DNA of 64,000 nucleotides, from positions 496,001 to 560,000 of the forward strand of contig CP036201.1 in assembly GCA_004299845.1 (NCBI GenBank). Direction: 5' to 3'. A model generated the notes under the pieces. The model made no database searches. It was not told the origin of the DNA and was given only the letters and a program-made list of their open reading frames with translations. Numbering within the stretch: position 1 is the first letter of the stretch; every line of letters begins with the position of its first letter. A program made the translations under genes and the position numbers. Source of the stretch: Verrucomicrobia bacterium S94. Lineage in GTDB: Bacteria > Verrucomicrobiota > Kiritimatiellia > Kiritimatiellales > Pontiellaceae. Shown one piece after another: positions 44,255 to 51,032 of the stretch.

Positions 44255-45091
44255 ATGAGCGAACGACAGCTTGCAGAGCTTTCTCCGGAAGAGCAGCGGG
44301 AAAACGGGAAGGCGATTCTTGCCCACGTTCTTCCCTTCGCCATCTGGCTTACCATGATGGTCTGGTTCAGTGACTACAACGCCCGCACCATCGGCGGACT
44401 GGTTCTGCTCGTGGTATTCCGCCCCTGGCGGTGGTATCCGAAACTCAACTGGAAAAATATTCCGGCAGCCATCGGTGTCGGTATTTTCATATTTATAGTC
44501 TGGGTGGGGTTCGAAACGCCGTTTGTTCAGCAGAAGGCACCGGCGGTTACCGAGTGGTATGACCGCCTTTTTGTTGATCCGATCATGAAGCCGTTTAAAA
44601 CGCGGGAGTTGTATGAAATTCCGCTGTCTGCGGAATCTATGGAGATTCAGGAGGCTGTGGCGCTGGGGGAAACGGTTGAACGGACGAAGCTGCCGTATGA
44701 GGTGATCCAGAAGGGCAGACATGCCGGGCTGCATGAATATGATCCGCGTGTGACAGGATGGTTCGCGTTCTGGGTACATATGTTCGGAACATCCGTGATT
44801 ATTGCGATAATTGAGGAGTTTTTCTATCGTGGCTTTTTATATCGCTGGATGCAGGGAAGCCCGTTTTTCAACATTGATGCCGGAAGTTTGAGCTGGCCGA
44901 TGCTGATTCTTATTTCTCTGTTTTTCAGTGTGTCGCATTTCGAGGTGGGTGCGGCTGTTATCTGCGGTCTGACCTATGGGCTGCTCTATATAAAAACGCG
45001 CGATATCTGGGCCGCGATTATCGCTCATGGAACCACCAATTTTGTGTTGGGGCTCTATGTTCTGAAATACGGGCAGTACCACTTCTGGTAG
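44255..45091 (+). CDS. CPBP-family intramembrane protease (PEP-CTERM-associated CAAX-protease-related type)
   Basis: A 278-residue polytopic protein. The CPBP/ABI motifs are intact: IIEEFFYRGFLYRW (EExxxR), FSVSHFEVG (FxxxH) and AHGTTNFVLG (HxxxN). The C-terminus GLYVLKYGQYHFW matches what I recall of TIGR03008-type CAAX protease-related proteins of PEP-CTERM bacteria; that subfamily call is from memory. A soluble insertion of about 70 residues lies before the first motif. Its role may be processing sorted surface proteins, but no exosortase or PEP-CTERM protein is nearby. No clear Shine-Dalgarno is seen ahead of ATG 44255. Confidence 0.85.
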   Translation: MSERQLAELSPEEQRENGKAILAHVLPFAIWLTMMVWFSDYNARTIGGLVLLVVFRPWRWYPKLNWKNIPAAIGVGIFIFIVWVGFETPFVQQKAPAVTEWYDRLFVDPIMKPFKTRELYEIPLSAESMEIQEAVALGETVERTKLPYEVIQKGRHAGLHEYDPRVTGWFAFWVHMFGTSVIIAIIEEFFYRGFLYRWMQGSPFFNIDAGSLSWPMLILISLFFSVSHFEVGAAVICGLTYGLLYIKTRDIWAAIIAHGTTNFVLGLYVLKYGQYHFW

Positions 45092-45185
45092 TTGAATTTT
45101 CAGTGCCCGGATGATTGGCGGTTTTTGGCTAAAAACCGCTTGCAAAGCCCCGGGGGCTAATCTATCTTCCCTGCTCGCTTTTAGC

Positions 45186-45277
45186 GGAAAGATGACTGAG
45201 TGGCTTAAGGTGCTGGACTGCTAATCCGGTGTACTCCTTACGGGGTACCGAGGGTTCGAATCCCTCTCTTTCCGCCA
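45186..45277 (+). tRNA. tRNA-Ser (GCT)
   Basis: A 92-base class II tRNA with CCA encoded. Acceptor GGAAAGA pairs with TCTTTCC, the anticodon loop CTGCTAA has anticodon GCT, and there is the long variable arm expected for serine (around TACTCCTTACGGGGTA) and a standard T-arm. A terminator follows directly. Confidence 0.96.
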
Positions 45278-45285
45278 TTATTTAA

Positions 45286-45313
45286 ACCGCCGGTTTTGCC
45301 GGCGGTTTTTTTT
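45286..45313 (+). terminator. Rho-independent terminator after tRNA-Ser
   Basis: ACCGCCGG and CCGGCGGT form a perfect eight-pair stem with loop TTTTG, followed by seven or more T. Confidence 0.93.
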
Positions 45314-45315
45314 AT

Positions 45316-45770
45316 CTGCAGGACGACGAAGCTTCGCCATATGAAGGTAAAGAGTTTGTTGGGCTGACAATTCTTCAAAGCCAAAATTTTTGTTTGAGAA
45401 AACGAGCCGGCGGTGTTTTTTCGAAACCGCGCCGCATCTGGAAGAGGAATGCACCGTGTGTGAATGACTGGACATTCGGGTGAAGATCTGGCAGGCCGGT
45501 TCTGGAGAATAGACATCCTCTGACGGTTGAGTATTATGCAGTCAGCCAGCAACTGATCGGTAATGCATGTCTTCTTTTTCGGCAGGAGAGAGTATTTACA
45601 CTCAGTTGGGGAAATGATCTGTCCGTGTATTTCCCGGCCGAAAGTGGAATCTGTGAAGTATATTATTGCAGTAACACGATGCGGAGAAATGTATCCCAGG
45701 CAATCGGGTGGCTGTAACGGATAAAACAGGGCAAGAAATGATCCGGTACAGTGTTTCCGGTTCTTTTTGA
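45316..45770 (+). pseudogene. Decayed partial copy of the C-terminal part of the 46082 gene
   Basis: Translating across frames gives scattered matches, in order, to the end of the downstream 617-aa protein. DDEASPYEGKEFVGL stands against the SHD1 end, PHLEEE against PFLEEE, WTFG against WTFG, VKIWQ against LKIRQ, HPLTVE against YPLTVE, and VTDKTGQEMIRYSVSGSF against VTDARGEIIQYETSNSWLF. Stops and frame changes interrupt it. DNA identity is visible near 45432-45500 (for example CTGGAAGAGGA, TGGACATTCGG). No other gene is seen between the terminator and 46082; 45771-46081 holds nothing I can support. Confidence 0.7.
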
Positions 45771-46081
45771 GGAGTGTTTGAAAAAAGTTTTTAAGAGATT
45801 TCGGCAGAACGGTATGGGGATAAAATCTGTAGACAAACCTTTCCGATACCCGTAAGCCTAAGGGAAATTGAGCCTCTCCGGTTCTCTTTTTTTTCAGTAC
45901 AGATTCTGCGGAAGACCCTCTTTTGTTATGTCATCAGTGTGGATCGGGCAGAGGTATTCAATTCTAAGGGGAGCACATGCCGGAGGGAATATACTGCTAA
46001 TATGTGGGAGAAAAATTAAGGCCCATAGGCGAAATCTCTGTATGTTTATACCATCAGATTCAGTAGAGCAGGAGGGTACTG

Positions 46082-47935
46082 ATGGGTATGAAGAGGGATA
46101 ATAAAGTCAGGGGTGTTGTCAAGGGCGCACCAAGCGGTTTTGTGATCAGTCTGGGGATTCATGCTGCCGCATTTTTTCTGGCAGGTCTTTTAGTGGTGTT
46201 CACCGTGGTGCAGAAGGAAGAGAAAAAATTTGTACCGCCGAAACCGGTGGATCGTCCGAAAATGAAGCTGAAAAAGCCGAAGGTGAAGGTGAAAAAGTCA
46301 TCAAAGCCGAAGTCGACTCAGCGTATTGTGACCAAAGTGCAGAAGGCGAGTATGCCCGATATACAGCTTCCGGAAATGAGTGGAATCGGTGACGGGCTTG
46401 CAGGGGATATCGGCGGATTTGATATCGCGCCTAATCTTGAAGAGGTTACGCTGTTTGGTGGCGGCCAAACGATCGGTAATGATTTTGTCGGCACATTTTA
46501 TGATTTTAAACGAGACCGGCAGGGCCGCCCGAGGAGCTCCACGGATCCCGACAGCTTTACATCGGATGTCGCCAGATTCATCCGCAGCGGCTGGCGGACA
46601 TCCATGCTTGCTCAGTTCTATCGCTCTCCGAAAAAGCTGTATGCTACCTCATTTATGGTACCCACCGTACGTTCTTCCACAGCGCCGACTGCTTTTGGAG
46701 AACCGGAGACCGGAGGCTGGTGCTGGATGGCGCATTATACAGGTCAGCTTGTTCACAAAGACGGCATCACTTTCCGTTTCCGGGGGCAGGGCGACGATAT
46801 CCTGGTGGTGCGTGTGGACGGCAAGGTAGTACTGAATGCCAGTTGGCCGGGTACTGCCGAGGAGATTTCCAAATGGCAGTCAAATGATGCAAAGAACCGG
46901 ACCTATAGATTGGGAAATAATGCAGCGGTTATCGGGGACTGGATTACGTTGGAACCCGGTGTTCCTCTCGATATGGAAGTCATCTGCGGCGAAGTACCCG
47001 GCGGTCATTTTGATATGATGCTGGTGGTTGAGGAGAAGGGCGTTGAATATGAACTCAATTCGCAGCAGGGGCCCATTCTTCCGATGTTTAAAACGGCGGA
47101 ACCTAGTCATGATCTGCGGGATCGGATTTACGAACATCTGGTGGAGGGTGAGTGCTTTATCGAAGGCGGACCGGTGTTCAGCGATTTCTCTTCGGGCGGC
47201 GTCAGCGAAGTTCCGGAAGAGGTTATTGAACCCGCCGTTGCTGTTGAGGAGGAGCAGGAGGAACCGGTCGTTCGGATATGGACTTTCAGAAGCGGCAAAA
47301 CCATTGAAGGTGAATATGTTAGTTCCATCGGGGACAAAGTAGTGCTGAAAAGTACTCGCGGTAAGCAGATTAAAGTGCCGGCGGCTGATCTGAGCGGGGA
47401 GGATCTGGAGTTTATTGCGCTCGCCAATCCGCCAACGTTAGATATCGGATTCACGAAGCAGAGTTCGCAGCGGATTATTGAGACATCTCCGTTTCTGGAA
47501 GAGGAGGCGCCGCGTATCTTTGATTGGACATTCGGCCTGAAGATCAGACAGGTGAGTGCCAGAGAATACGGTTATCCGCTTACCGTGGAAATGTTTGTCA
47601 TCGGTGAACAGTATCTCGATGCGGATAAGTTCATTCTGCTGGATCGTCAAATCACTGAATTTACCCCGACAAAAGAAAACGGTATGGCGCACGTCTTTAA
47701 AAGTGGCAATCCCGTGGAGCTGATTCACTACAACATGCACTCTCAGCAGTTCGGGCATAAGTATATGGGGTATCTTATTACGGTTACCGATGCCCGCGGC
47801 GAAATTATTCAGTACGAAACATCGAACAGCTGGCTTTTTCAGGGGCTGGAAAACCTGAAACAGATTCCGGTTGGCCGTTTCTTCGATAAAACCTGCCGGC
47901 GGGTGCATCCGTCCGGTCCGAAGCGGGATTATTAA
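46082..47935 (+). CDS. TonB-like N-terminal anchor + PA14-like domain + SHD1 domain protein
   Basis: A 617-residue protein with AGGAGG before the ATG. Residues 16-40 form one membrane helix, followed by a Pro/Lys-rich stretch (residues 47-80, VPPKPVDRPKMKLKKPKVK) like TonB periplasmic linkers. Residues about 150-320 form a beta domain with GWCWMAHYTGQLVHKDGITFRFRGQGDDILVVRVDGKVV, resembling PA14-type carbohydrate-binding folds. Residues about 400-455 are an SHD1-like domain (RIWTFRSGKTIEGEYVSSIG, ending LSGEDLEFI). The last 140 residues are duplicated in a decayed form upstream. It is probably anchored in the inner membrane and extends into the periplasm; function is unknown. Confidence 0.8.
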   Translation: MGMKRDNKVRGVVKGAPSGFVISLGIHAAAFFLAGLLVVFTVVQKEEKKFVPPKPVDRPKMKLKKPKVKVKKSSKPKSTQRIVTKVQKASMPDIQLPEMSGIGDGLAGDIGGFDIAPNLEEVTLFGGGQTIGNDFVGTFYDFKRDRQGRPRSSTDPDSFTSDVARFIRSGWRTSMLAQFYRSPKKLYATSFMVPTVRSSTAPTAFGEPETGGWCWMAHYTGQLVHKDGITFRFRGQGDDILVVRVDGKVVLNASWPGTAEEISKWQSNDAKNRTYRLGNNAAVIGDWITLEPGVPLDMEVICGEVPGGHFDMMLVVEEKGVEYELNSQQGPILPMFKTAEPSHDLRDRIYEHLVEGECFIEGGPVFSDFSSGGVSEVPEEVIEPAVAVEEEQEEPVVRIWTFRSGKTIEGEYVSSIGDKVVLKSTRGKQIKVPAADLSGEDLEFIALANPPTLDIGFTKQSSQRIIETSPFLEEEAPRIFDWTFGLKIRQVSAREYGYPLTVEMFVIGEQYLDADKFILLDRQITEFTPTKENGMAHVFKSGNPVELIHYNMHSQQFGHKYMGYLITVTDARGEIIQYETSNSWLFQGLENLKQIPVGRFFDKTCRRVHPSGPKRDY

Positions 47936-48071
47936 TCTGCGCTACATCGGCTTTAAAATAGGGGGGTTCCGGATCGTGGAACTCTCTTTTATTGTCCTGA
48001 ATTGGCTTGAGTCAAAAGGTCAAATCACTATGGTTGCGCTTCTCTTTTTTTGACCAGAACAGGATAAACAG

Positions 48072-49373
48072 ATGAAAGAAATCAGAATCGGTATTCTCGG
48101 ATTCGGTACAGTCGGTGCCGGTGTAGTGGAAGGCATACAGAAAAACGGAAGTTTGATGGCCAAGCGAACCGGGATTACGCCTGTGATTGCTAAAATTGCC
48201 GATCTTGATATTACAACGGATCGCGGAGTCACCGTTGCTGACGGTGTGCTGACTACTGATGCGATGGCGGTTATTGCCGATCCGGAAATTGATCTGATTG
48301 TTGAACTGGTGGGAGGAACGACGATTGCCCGTACTTTTACGCTGGAGGCGTTGAAACAAGGGAAACCCGTGATTACCGCCAATAAGGCCTTGCTGGCGGA
48401 TCACGGAGAGGAAATTTACAGAACCGCGCTGGAGAATAATACGGGAATTTATTACGAAGCGGCTGTTGGAGGCGGCATTCCGATTCTTCGGTCCCAGCGC
48501 GCTGGGTTGGTTGGGAACCGCATTGAGAGTATCTACGGAATTCTCAACGGAACCTGCAACTACATCCTCACGCGGATGGAGCGCGAGGGCCTTCCATTCG
48601 ATGAAATCCTGGCTGATGCCCAGGCTCTCGGTTATGCCGAAACGCCGCCGGATCTGGATATTGACGGAATCGACACCGCCCATAAAGCCGTCGTACTGGC
48701 ATCGATGGCCTATGGCGCGCCCGTGCCTATGTCGGCCTGTCCGACCAGGGGAATCCGGGGGTTGGCCGCTTCGGAAATTGAAAATGCGGATGATCTGGGC
48801 TACCAGATCAAGCTGCTGGCAATCATCAAAGATAATAACGGCGAAGTTGAGCTTTCCGTGGAACCGACTCTGGTTCCGAAAGAACATATGATTGCTTCGG
48901 TTGCAGATTCCTTTAATGCCGTCTTCGTGAAAGGCGACATTGTGGACGATACGATGTATTACGGTCGAGGTGCGGGGCGGTTGCCGACCGGTTCCGCCGT
49001 CATCGGCGATATCATGGAAGCGGCGTCCGATAAACTGAACCAGGTTGGCTCACCGGTCAGTGTCACCATGATGCTGCAGCAGTCGGAGCTGAGGTACTGT
49101 TCCGCCGATAACATCGAAAAACGCTGCTATATCCGCCTCTGTCTGGAAGACAAACCGGGGGCCATGGCCAAAGTGATGAAGATTTTCGGTGAACATAATA
49201 TCAGTATTGCATCGGTGGTTCAGAAAGAGCGCCATGAAAGCGGCCGTGCTCCGGTAGTGATTCTGACCCAGAAGGCCAAAGAGTCGGAGTTCGTCGGTGC
49301 GATGGAGCAGATCCAGTCGCTGGATGTTTCCTGTGCCGAACCGATTCGTATGCGTCTGGAAGATTTTGAATAA
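48072..49373 (+). CDS. hom: Homoserine dehydrogenase
   Basis: A 433-residue NAD(P)-dependent enzyme reducing aspartate semialdehyde to homoserine for threonine and methionine. Seen: the Rossmann start IGILGFGTVGAGVVEGI, ANKALLADHGEEIY, YYEAAVGGGIPILRSQRAGLVGN, GILNGTCNYILTRM and the AxGYAETPPDLDIDGIDTAHKAVVLA region. A C-terminal ACT domain (RLCLEDKPGAMAKVMKIFGEHNISIASV) allows feedback control by threonine. lysC follows 67 bases later, so the early aspartate-family steps are together. Confidence 0.97.
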   Translation: MKEIRIGILGFGTVGAGVVEGIQKNGSLMAKRTGITPVIAKIADLDITTDRGVTVADGVLTTDAMAVIADPEIDLIVELVGGTTIARTFTLEALKQGKPVITANKALLADHGEEIYRTALENNTGIYYEAAVGGGIPILRSQRAGLVGNRIESIYGILNGTCNYILTRMEREGLPFDEILADAQALGYAETPPDLDIDGIDTAHKAVVLASMAYGAPVPMSACPTRGIRGLAASEIENADDLGYQIKLLAIIKDNNGEVELSVEPTLVPKEHMIASVADSFNAVFVKGDIVDDTMYYGRGAGRLPTGSAVIGDIMEAASDKLNQVGSPVSVTMMLQQSELRYCSADNIEKRCYIRLCLEDKPGAMAKVMKIFGEHNISIASVVQKERHESGRAPVVILTQKAKESEFVGAMEQIQSLDVSCAEPIRMRLEDFE

Positions 49374-49440
49374 TTTATGATGGACCCCGAGCTCGTGAAA
49401 GGCGGATTGCTGTGCAGTCGGGGTTGAAGGCGGGTATAAT

Positions 49441-50790
49441 ATGAAAGTGGTAAAGTTCGGCGGTTCCTCCGTCGCGAATGCAGAACAGATTTCCAAGATC
49501 ATCGATATTGTTGCGGCTGATGCTGACCGCCGTATGGTGGTGGTCTCCGCTCCGGGTAAACGGCACAGCGATGATACCAAAGTGACCGATCTGCTCATTG
49601 CGCTTGCTGAAAAAGTGATCGCAGGTGAAGACCATGAATCCGCTCTGAAGGAAGTGGTCGATCGTTACGGCGAGATACAGAAAGAACTCGAACTGCCGGA
49701 AGCGGTCATTGCAACCATCGAGTCCGATCTGCGCGGGCGCATCGAAAACCGCAGTTCCAATGATCTTCAGTTCATGGATACGATGAAGGCCTCCGGCGAA
49801 GACAATAATGCTAAAATTATCGCTGAAGCTTTTACCAAAAAAGGCTATCCGGCAAAGTACGTCAATCCGGGTGAAGCCGGGATGCTGCTGTCCGATGAAT
49901 TCGGCAATGCCGAAGTGCTTCCGGAATCCTTTGAAAATCTGGCCAAACTGAAATACGAAGCCGAAATTATCATTTTTCCGGGATTTTTCGGCAGTACCAA
50001 AGGCGGAGAAGTGGCCACATTCCCGCGCGGCGGATCTGATATTACCGGGGCGATTCTGGCTGCTGCCGTGAAGGCCGATGTGTATGAAAACTTTACTGAT
50101 GTGGATTCGGTCTGTGCGATGGATCCGCGGATTATTGAAAACCCGCCGGCCATCGACTGCATGACCTACCGCGAAATGCGCGAACTGGCCTATGCCGGCT
50201 TCGGTGTTTTTCACGACGAGGCCATTATTCCGGCCGTTCGCGCTGAAATTCCGATCTGTATCAAGAATACCAATAATCCGTCCGCACCGGGCACCATGGT
50301 GGTTCCATCACGCAAACCGGAACACGGTTCGGTGGTCGGTATTTCCAGTTCCGACGGGTTCAGTGCCATTTATATTGATAAATATATGATGAACCGCGAG
50401 GTCGGTTTCGGCCGTCGTCTGCTGCAGATTCTTGAAGATGAAGAGATTTCTTTCGAGCACACGCCGTCGGGAATCGACAACATGTCGGTCATTCTTCACA
50501 CCTCTATGCTGGCCGAAAAAGAATCCACAGTGCTCAGCCGCATCAAAAATGAACTGAAGCCGGATAAGGTCGTCATTGAGCACGGTCTTGCGCTGGTTAT
50601 GGTGGTGGGCGAAGGTATGCACTACACTCCTGGTATGGCTGCAAAAGCCACCGAAGCTTTCCATGCCTCCGGCGTAAATCTGGAGATGATCAATCAGGGT
50701 TCATCTGAAATCAGCATGATGTTTGCTGTAAAAGATACGGATCGCATTATTGCCATCCGGGCTCTGGGCGCGGCCTTTTTCGGCGGATAG
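49441..50790 (+). CDS. lysC: Aspartate kinase
   Basis: A 449-residue enzyme phosphorylating aspartate, the entry step to lysine, threonine and methionine. The kinase part carries MKVVKFGGSSVANAEQI, the FPGFFGSTKGGEVATFPRGGSDITGAILA motif and YENFTDVDSVCAMDP. Two ACT domains follow (FGRRLLQILEDEEISFEHTPSG and ALVMVVGEGMHYTPGMAAKATEAF) for amino-acid feedback. GAAGG precedes the ATG. TATAAT stands directly before the start codon but is too close to be its promoter for a leadered mRNA. A terminator closes the hom-lysC unit. Confidence 0.96.
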   Translation: MKVVKFGGSSVANAEQISKIIDIVAADADRRMVVVSAPGKRHSDDTKVTDLLIALAEKVIAGEDHESALKEVVDRYGEIQKELELPEAVIATIESDLRGRIENRSSNDLQFMDTMKASGEDNNAKIIAEAFTKKGYPAKYVNPGEAGMLLSDEFGNAEVLPESFENLAKLKYEAEIIIFPGFFGSTKGGEVATFPRGGSDITGAILAAAVKADVYENFTDVDSVCAMDPRIIENPPAIDCMTYREMRELAYAGFGVFHDEAIIPAVRAEIPICIKNTNNPSAPGTMVVPSRKPEHGSVVGISSSDGFSAIYIDKYMMNREVGFGRRLLQILEDEEISFEHTPSGIDNMSVILHTSMLAEKESTVLSRIKNELKPDKVVIEHGLALVMVVGEGMHYTPGMAAKATEAFHASGVNLEMINQGSSEISMMFAVKDTDRIIAIRALGAAFFGG

Positions 50791-50812
50791 TTTCCAATCT
50801 ATGGAAAAGGAA

Positions 50813-50848
50813 AACGGGTTCCCGACGATTGGAACCCCGTTCTTTTTT
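50813..50848 (+). terminator. Rho-independent terminator after lysC
   Basis: AACGGGTTCC pairs with GGAACCCCGTT, with one bulged base, and is followed by CTTTTTT. It lies 22 bases after the lysC stop. Confidence 0.85.
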
Positions 50849-50861
50849 CAGATGTAGCGTT

Positions 50862-51013
50862 ATACCATTTACTAAAACATTCCGGTCTTAACGACAGCGT
50901 TATTCCGCGTAGCGACGCAGAGCGCGCGGAGCCATTTATGACTGAATTTCTCTGCGTCCTCAGCGCCTCTGCGAGGGATCAAATTTATACCGGATAGTTT
51001 TAACGTTTGGTAT
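50862..51013. repeat. About 150-bp inverted-repeat element between lysC and ppc
   Basis: The outer 24-base arms (50862-50885 and 50990-51013) match at 17 positions, sharing ATACCA, TAAAAC and CCGG. The inner sequence has a second, nested complementarity of CGCAGAG/CTCTGCG type (near 50914-50930 and 50949-50975). No open frame is present. It resembles short non-autonomous palindromic elements dispersed in intergenic DNA. Other copies were not seen in this window. Confidence 0.55.
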
Positions 51014-51032
51014 TCTTCCGTTTCCGACCGGA

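Noticed and set aside
45238-45552. Minus-strand frame ending GGKRGIRTLGTP
   Set aside because: The recognisable end is the well-known false translation of the antisense strand of a tRNA-Ser gene, and the rest covers the gene remnant.
45868-46101. 77-codon plus-strand frame before the 617-aa gene
   Set aside because: It lacks a ribosome site and family resemblance and overlaps the true start at 46082.
49435-49440. TATAAT directly before the lysC start codon
   Set aside because: It would place transcription start inside the coding region, and no -35 at proper distance is seen; a GAAGG ribosome site overlaps the region.
49374-49440. Possible lysine riboswitch before lysC
   Set aside because: The spacer from hom is only 67 bases, too short for the aptamer, and no matching structure is visible.
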